Source: an uncultured Paludibacter sp. (lineage in GTDB: Bacteria > Bacteroidota > Bacteroidia > Bacteroidales > Paludibacteraceae). Taken from it: a stretch of 11,547 nt of DNA. Made by a program: the position numbers and the translations under genes. Location of the stretch: the NCBI GenBank assembly GCA_937927845.1, contig CALFXE010000299.1:1-11547 (forward strand). The letters run 5' to 3'. Positions 6,811 through 11,547 of the stretch are shown in pieces; the stretch's first letter is position 1, and each line of letters begins with the position of its first letter. The notes under the pieces were generated by a model. It made no database searches, was not told the origin of the DNA, and was given only the letters and a program-made list of their open reading frames with translations.

Positions 6811-8247
6811 TTATTTTTTTTTTGATCTTAATGCGATAATTTCTTTTAATTTTTCCGGAAAGATTATTCTAATTACAATTATATAGATAATGAAAAAAGT
6901 AAATCCTTGAATAATTAATTTAAGTAATGCGCTAATATCAAGATGATTAAACGTCCATGTGATTGCTCCGATAATAAGAGATATAATCAATATTTTCATT
7001 AAATCTCCTATTTGATGTCGATAATAATGTGATAGTGTTTTTTTGATTGTTACCATAGAAAACAAATATGCTAAAAAGTTTGCCACTACAAAGCCCATTA
7101 GCATTATTTCTATACCAAAACTGAAACATGCAATAATTGAGATGGTTATTAATCCCTTCTTTATCAATTCTAATCTTAGACTTGCACTTGATAATCCTTG
7201 TGCATTTAATACGTTTATGTTGATTGTAAACATCGGAGTTAAAAGATTTGCCAACAGAAGAAGTTGTAACAAAATGACTGAAGGTAACCATTTTTCGGTA
7301 ATTAATGTAACAACTATAGGCTGTGCAGCTACTATCAAAAATATTACAAAGGGGAAAGATATTGTTGACACAGAGGTGATTAATTTTCGGTAAACTCGTA
7401 AAATTCTTGGTTTATCATCCTGAATTGTTGATAGCACAGGAAACGTACCCGTTGATAAAATATTCTGTGTCGCAGCATTTACAGTTTCGCTGTATTTATT
7501 AGCTTGCGTGAAATAACCCACCTGATTTAGAGGAAATAACCGACCAATTACAACAAAATAAATCTGACCGAAAATTGCATTTAAGGAAGTCTGAGCAAGT
7601 AAAGGCATCGTAAAGCTCCACAAATTTCGAATGGTTGAGAAGTTGAAGTATAATAGAGGTTTCCATCTGACTAATATAAAATACGATACAACCCTAACAC
7701 TATGAAATGCAATTTGTTGGTATATTAAAGTCCATACGCCATAACCCTTAAACGCCAAAATGATAGCAAAGCTGCCACTTACAATAACACTTGTGATATT
7801 TGCAATTGCCATCTTTTTGTATTCCAGATTTTTAAGTAATTGTGTTATTTGAATTAGATATAAAGGGAATATTAGTATAATTACAAATAACACTCTTGAG
7901 TATTTAGTTAAATCCGGTTGCGCAAAAAATCTTGCTATTAATGGAGCACAAAAATATAGAATCGTATAAAGAACAATGCCTACAATAATATTCAGATAGA
8001 AAATCGTACTTAAATCCTGTTCCGTTGTGTCCTTTTTTCTTATCAATCCTTGAACAAAACCTCCATCTATCAGTACTGTAGATAGACTGATAAACACCAT
8101 CAAAACACCGATAATACCAAAATCGGCGGGCATTAGCAACCTCGCAAGAAAAATACCTATTATAAGTTGAATTGCCTGAATTCCAAAGATATTAATAGAA
8201 CTCCAGGCAATTGCACCTATCATATTTTTTTTGAGATTATCTGCCAT
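6811..8247 (-). CDS. Wzx/TuaB-like polysaccharide flippase, MOP superfamily
   Basis: The product is 478 residues, typical for the family, and is a nearly continuous series of hydrophobic segments, about 12-14 membrane helices. The N-terminal pattern is characteristic of the PST/WzxC branch of MOP flippases: KKNMIGAIAWSSINIFGIQ, FLARLLMPADFGIIGVLMVF, LIDGGFVQGLIRKKD, then DLSTIFYLN. Family members flip lipid-linked oligosaccharide units across the inner membrane for O-antigen, capsule or exopolysaccharide assembly. The tail is basic (KEIIALRSKKK). The start at 8247 lies 8 nt past the yitT-family stop, so the two are almost certainly co-transcribed. No glycosyltransferase, polymerase or sugar-nucleotide gene is in the window, so the substrate cannot be inferred. 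Confidence 0.9.
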   Translation of the reverse strand: MADNLKKNMIGAIAWSSINIFGIQAIQLIIGIFLARLLMPADFGIIGVLMVFISLSTVLIDGGFVQGLIRKKDTTEQDLSTIFYLNIIVGIVLYTILYFCAPLIARFFAQPDLTKYSRVLFVIILIFPLYLIQITQLLKNLEYKKMAIANITSVIVSGSFAIILAFKGYGVWTLIYQQIAFHSVRVVSYFILVRWKPLLYFNFSTIRNLWSFTMPLLAQTSLNAIFGQIYFVVIGRLFPLNQVGYFTQANKYSETVNAATQNILSTGTFPVLSTIQDDKPRILRVYRKLITSVSTISFPFVIFLIVAAQPIVVTLITEKWLPSVILLQLLLLANLLTPMFTININVLNAQGLSSASLRLELIKKGLITISIIACFSFGIEIMLMGFVVANFLAYLFSMVTIKKTLSHYYRHQIGDLMKILIISLIIGAITWTFNHLDISALLKLIIQGFTFFIIYIIVIRIIFPEKLKEIIALRSKKK

Positions 8248-8255
8248 TTGTATAA

Positions 8256-9140
8256 TTATTTTGATTTCATCACATCAAACCCTTCGCCGTAAACTCCGAT
8301 AGCTGATGTTTGTGATACAAATGCGTTGGGGTCTATTTCCTTTACTATTCTGAAAATGCTTATCGATTCGTGCTTTCTTACAACTACTGTAAGCACTTTT
8401 ACCGGTTCTTTTGAATACCAGCCCGTTCCATCTAAAATAGTAACTCCTCTGTGTAAATCTTTATTTATGCGATTTGCTATCTCATCATATTCTTTCGAGA
8501 AAATAAAAAACTGTACAGATTGTCTCACACCATTAATTATCATATCAACAGTAACAGTCGAAATAGTTAGAGTTGTCAAGCCGTATACTATCTTTTCAAT
8601 ACTTCCAAATTCGAGAAAATATGAAGATGAAATAATCAACACATCCGTATAAAGTAAAGCTCTACCAAGTGTTATGTTATGATATTTATTGATGATTTTA
8701 GCAATGATATCTGTGCCGCCCGAACTTCCATTGTTTAAGAAAATAAGTCCTATTCCGGCACCCATGATTAGTCCGCCCAGCACGCAAGCCATAAAGCTTT
8801 CATTTTCATGTACAAAAGTACCAAGTGGAAATACAGGGATAACACTAAGAAATATTGTAAGTCCGATAACGCCAATAATGGTTCTAAAACTAAATTGCCA
8901 TCCTACAATACGAAAAGCAATTAATAGTAATAATACATTGATGGTTAGATATGTAACTGATATAGGGATACCTGTTGCATAATAAACTAAAGCTCCTACA
9001 CCCGTTACACCACCACCTGTTATCTGATGAGGTATTAACAAACCCTTCCATGCAAAGGCATATAGAAGTAGTCCGAAAACAATCATTACATATTCACGGA
9101 TATTAATCCATTTCTTTTTTGTTATAGTTGTTAGTGCCAT
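8256..9140 (-). CDS. YitT-family membrane protein with C-terminal DUF2179 domain
   Basis: The product is 294 residues, in the usual 280-300 range. Five or six membrane segments fill the first 200 residues, with the family motif NNGSSGGTDIIAKI at about residues 136-149 and ITGGGVTGVGAL near the N-terminus. The cytosolic DUF2179 domain runs from about residue 232 (GVTILDGTGWYS) through VKVLTVVVRKHE to IDPNAFVSQTSAIGVYGEGF. The family is widespread, and its transported substrate is not established. I chose Met at 9140 (MALTTITKKKW): the longer frame from 9188 adds a non-conserved stretch whose ATG overlaps the candidate -7 element at 9186-9193. It is the first gene of a two-gene unit with the flippase and is divergent from uvrB. 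Confidence 0.9.
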   Translation of the reverse strand: MALTTITKKKWINIREYVMIVFGLLLYAFAWKGLLIPHQITGGGVTGVGALVYYATGIPISVTYLTINVLLLLIAFRIVGWQFSFRTIIGVIGLTIFLSVIPVFPLGTFVHENESFMACVLGGLIMGAGIGLIFLNNGSSGGTDIIAKIINKYHNITLGRALLYTDVLIISSSYFLEFGSIEKIVYGLTTLTISTVTVDMIINGVRQSVQFFIFSKEYDEIANRINKDLHRGVTILDGTGWYSKEPVKVLTVVVRKHESISIFRIVKEIDPNAFVSQTSAIGVYGEGFDVMKSK

Positions 9141-9185
9141 GAAATTAAACTGTTGTATTAAAAAAAGATAACAATAATTGGATGG

Positions 9186-9193
9186 CAAATTTA
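9186..9193 (-). promoter_or_regulatory. Candidate -7 promoter element of the yitT-flippase unit
   Basis: The minus strand reads TAAATTTG (TAnnTTTG), 46 bp upstream of the chosen yitT start at 9140. It overlaps the alternative ATG at 9186-9188, which argues for the downstream start. No good -33 element was found. Confidence 0.4.
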
Positions 9194-9268
9194 CAATAAT
9201 TTTAATGATATTTAGGTGTGTTGTCGAACTATAGGAAATAATATAATGAAATTGTCGATTTGAAAAAT

Positions 9269-9276
9269 TATCTTTG
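9269..9276 (+). promoter_or_regulatory. Candidate -7 promoter element of uvrB
   Basis: TATCTTTG matches TAnnTTTG exactly and ends 34 bp before the uvrB ATG. A TTG at 9252-9254 is closer than the ideal -33 spacing. With the minus-strand element at 9186-9193 it suggests a divergent promoter region between yitT and uvrB. Confidence 0.45.
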
Positions 9277-9310
9277 TAGCCAAAAATAGCTTTTTAGAAG
9301 CATCACGATT

Positions 9311-11323
9311 ATGTCTTTCAACCTCACATCTTCATATAAACCAACAGGCGACCAGCCGGAAGCTATCCAACAATTAGTTGAAGGACTTGATGCCGGTGTT
9401 GCCTTTCAGACTTTACTCGGCGTTACCGGTTCGGGTAAGACTTTCACAATTGCCAATGTTGTAAGCCGGGTAAATCGTCCGACTTTAGTGTTAAGTCATA
9501 ATAAAACCCTTGCTGCACAGCTTTATAGCGAGTTTAAGAATTTCTTTCCTGAGAATGCTGTGGAGTATTTTGTTTCGTATTATGATTATTATCAGCCGGA
9601 AGCTTATTTGCCTATGACAGATACATACATTGAAAAAGATTTATCTATCAATGCTGAAATTGAAAAACTTCGTTTGTCGGCTACATCGGCTTTGCTTTCG
9701 GGTAGGAGGGATGTGATAGTGGTGTCATCTGTTTCGTGTTTGTATGGAATTGGTAATCCGGAAGATTTTACTTCTAATGTGATAGAGGTGCAAAAAGGTC
9801 AGCAAATCGTACGAAATGTGTTTTTACGCACTTTAGTTGATAGCTTATATGTTAGAAATGAGATTGAATTAAATCGGGGGAATTTCAGGGTTAAAGGTGA
9901 TACCGTAGATATCTTTCTTGCTTATTCCGACTTCCTGTTGCGCGTTGTGTTTTGGGGTGATGAGATAGATGAAATTATGACAGTAGATCCGATAAATCTT
10001 CATGTAATAGAGAGGTTTGACTCATACAGGATTTATCCTGCAAGTATTTTTGTTACCACAAAAGAAAGGATAAATCAGGCTATTCAGTTTATTGAAAGAG
10101 ATCGTGATATGCAGGCTGAATATTTCCGCTCAATAGGTAAAGATTATGAGGCAAAACGTATATACGAGCGTGTCAGTTATGATTTGGAGATGATTAAAGA
10201 GCTGGGTTATTGCTCCGGCATTGAGAATTATTCGCGATATTTTGACGGTCGTGCTCCCGGCAGTCGACCTTATTGTCTGCTCGATTATTTCCCTGATGAT
10301 TATCTTATGGTTATTGATGAAAGTCATGTCACTATACCACAAATTCGTGCCATGTACGGAGGAGATGCCTCGCGAAAGCAAAACTTAGTTGAATATGGAT
10401 TTAGATTACCGGCAGCACGCGATAATCGTCCGCTGAAATTTGAAGAATTTGAGCAACTAACGCCTCAAACCATTTATGTTTCGGCAACGCCTGCGGATTA
10501 TGAACTTACTAATTCGCATGGAGTGGTTGTGGATCAGTTAATTCGTCCGACCGGTTTGCTTGATCCTATTATTGATGTTCGTCCAAGTTTAAATCAAATT
10601 GACGACTTGCTTGAGGAGATAACTGTTTGCACGGAACGTGATGAGCGAGTATTGGTTACAACTTTAACCAAGAGGATGGCTGAGGAACTTACAGACTATC
10701 TTGTGAAAATGGGTGTAAGATGCAATTATATACATTCTGATGTGGAGACATTGGACAGAGTACAGATTATGGAAGATTTGCGTAGGGGAATTTACGATGT
10801 GCTTGTTGGTGTGAACCTTTTGCGTGAAGGCTTGGATTTACCAGAGGTATCGCTTGTCGCTATTTTAGATGCTGATAAAGAAGGTTTTTTGCGTTCGCAT
10901 CGTTCATTGACACAGACTGCCGGTCGTGCTGCACGTAATTTAAACGGCAAGGTTATAATGTATGCTGACAAAATTACCGACAGCATGGAAAAAACTATCA
11001 ACGAAACAAATCGCAGAAGAGAAAAACAATTAGCATATAATGCAAAACATGATATTATTCCAACTGCAATTATCAAGGGAGAACGCTCTGTATTAACCAA
11101 AACAGAGCCAGGTGCTTATATCGAAAATGAAACAAAACTTAGCGTTGCTGCCGATCCGGTTGTACAGTATATGTCGAAATCAGCTTTAGAAAAAGCCATT
11201 CAGAAAACCAAAAAAGCAATGCAGGAAGCTGCAAAAAATATGGAATTTTTGGAAGCAGCAAGATTGCGTGATGAAATGTTTAAACTTCAGGAGATTTTAA
11301 ATGATAATAATAAGGATGTTTAA
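9311..11323 (+). CDS. uvrB: UvrABC excinuclease subunit B
   Basis: UvrB receives damaged DNA from UvrA, opens the helix with its beta-hairpin and recruits UvrC for dual incision in nucleotide-excision repair. The product is 670 residues, full length for the family. The Walker A motif GVTGSGKT is at 37-44 (Lys43). The damage-probing beta-hairpin region begins at Tyr86, with the aromatic run YFVSYYDYYQPEAYLP. The helicase DESH box is at 336-339 and motif VI GRAARN at 538-543. The C-terminal UVR domain that contacts UvrC is at about 631-666 (MQEAAKNMEFLEAARLRDEM). ATG 9311 gives the standard N-terminus (MSFNLTSSYKPTGDQPEAI). All expected motifs are intact, with no frameshift. It is monocistronic here; neither uvrA nor uvrC is in the window. 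Confidence 0.99.
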   Translation: MSFNLTSSYKPTGDQPEAIQQLVEGLDAGVAFQTLLGVTGSGKTFTIANVVSRVNRPTLVLSHNKTLAAQLYSEFKNFFPENAVEYFVSYYDYYQPEAYLPMTDTYIEKDLSINAEIEKLRLSATSALLSGRRDVIVVSSVSCLYGIGNPEDFTSNVIEVQKGQQIVRNVFLRTLVDSLYVRNEIELNRGNFRVKGDTVDIFLAYSDFLLRVVFWGDEIDEIMTVDPINLHVIERFDSYRIYPASIFVTTKERINQAIQFIERDRDMQAEYFRSIGKDYEAKRIYERVSYDLEMIKELGYCSGIENYSRYFDGRAPGSRPYCLLDYFPDDYLMVIDESHVTIPQIRAMYGGDASRKQNLVEYGFRLPAARDNRPLKFEEFEQLTPQTIYVSATPADYELTNSHGVVVDQLIRPTGLLDPIIDVRPSLNQIDDLLEEITVCTERDERVLVTTLTKRMAEELTDYLVKMGVRCNYIHSDVETLDRVQIMEDLRRGIYDVLVGVNLLREGLDLPEVSLVAILDADKEGFLRSHRSLTQTAGRAARNLNGKVIMYADKITDSMEKTINETNRRREKQLAYNAKHDIIPTAIIKGERSVLTKTEPGAYIENETKLSVAADPVVQYMSKSALEKAIQKTKKAMQEAAKNMEFLEAARLRDEMFKLQEILNDNNKDV

Positions 11324-11373
11324 GGTTACTTGAACTTTTGTATGCATCCGTGTTATCAGCGTTATAAAACATT

Positions 11374-11409
11374 AAAGTGGTCTCGACTTTTTAAGAATGT
11401 AACTCTTAA
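11374..11409 (+). terminator. Weak hairpins downstream of uvrB
   Basis: AAAGT/ACTTT (11374-11390), followed by TT, and the adjoining perfect 6-bp TTAAGA/TCTTAA stem with a 7-nt loop (11391-11409) lie 51-86 bp past the uvrB stop. Neither has a strong stem plus a long U-tract, so either could be incidental. Confidence 0.25.
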
Positions 11410-11430
11410 CCATTGTGAAAATGGGCAATG

Positions 11431-11513
11431 ACTGCGACTGTACGGGAGTTCCCTCAGTCGCTCCTTTGTCGCTCTTCGGGAGGACACGAGCGTTAGCGGG
11501 CGGGGTATACCGC
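11431..11513 (-). repeat. Diverged inverted copy of the left-end 84-bp repeat
   Basis: The reverse complement contains GGTATACCCCGCCCGC, AACGCTCGTGTCCTCCCGAA and GAGCG, then a variant region, then GAGGGAACTCCCGTACAGTCG. It aligns in order with the left unit (GTATACCCCGCCC, GCGAGCGTGTCATCCCGAA, AGAGCG, GAGGGAACTCC). Small indels and substitutions in the middle mark it as an older or separate copy. Its end TACAGTCG-C-AGT matches the left array's terminal partial copy (TACAGTCG-T-AGT) rather than the CTGCAATTGCAG junction inside the array. An imperfect hairpin (CACT-CGA-AGTG) follows at 11514-11524. Confidence 0.88.
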
Positions 11514-11547
11514 CACTCGAAGTGTTTCTGTAACATCATCCTTTTTG

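Noticed and set aside
6947..7393. Open frames overlapping the flippase on both strands
   Set aside because: They are alternative-frame shadows of the flippase, which has clear family-wide sequence features.
9141..9188. N-terminal extension of the YitT-family protein from the ATG at 9188
   Set aside because: The extra residues do not look like the family and the ATG overlaps the candidate -7 element; the start at 9140 gives a typical length.
10130..11100. Minus-strand frames inside uvrB
   Set aside because: uvrB is complete and all its motifs are intact; the reverse-strand frames show no features of their own.

Overview
The window looks like chromosomal DNA from an AT-rich member of the Bacteroidota, most likely Bacteroidales. 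Three things point there. A DUF5723-type outer-membrane protein sits beside a large lipoprotein. The AraC regulator resembles a family I associate with Bacteroides. Short matches to the Bacteroidota -7 promoter element (TAnnTTTG) lie upstream of several genes. No RNA gene, CRISPR array, transposase, integrase or phage gene is visible.

Layout from left to right. Positions 1-270 hold three perfect copies of an 84-bp GC-rich repeat plus the start of a fourth. Next, on the minus strand, is an AraC-family regulator (305-967). Its N-terminal sensor half is still readable upstream (968-1183) but is cut off by an in-frame TAG and has no ATG, so the gene looks recently broken. A strong minus-strand terminator (about 1243-1276) separates it from a two-gene minus-strand locus: a 1154-residue lipoprotein made of repeated beta-rich modules (2994-6458), then a DUF5723-type outer-membrane beta-barrel protein (1334-2767). 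A gene-poor gap (6459-6810) follows, containing an unassigned plus-strand hairpin with a T-tract. A tight minus-strand pair comes next: a YitT/DUF2179 membrane protein (8256-9140) and, 8 nt downstream, a Wzx-like polysaccharide flippase (6811-8247). Divergent from these on the plus strand is a complete uvrB (9311-11323). Downstream of uvrB, a diverged copy of the left-end repeat appears in the opposite orientation (about 11431-11513).

Functionally, uvrB is core nucleotide-excision repair. The yitT-flippase pair is a membrane-transport unit with no glycan-synthesis genes beside it. The lipoprotein-barrel pair is probably a cell-envelope system of unknown function and is the best candidate for something undescribed. 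The repeat family on both flanks and the broken regulator are the other signs of recent genome change. All family assignments come from reading the sequence; no database search was run.
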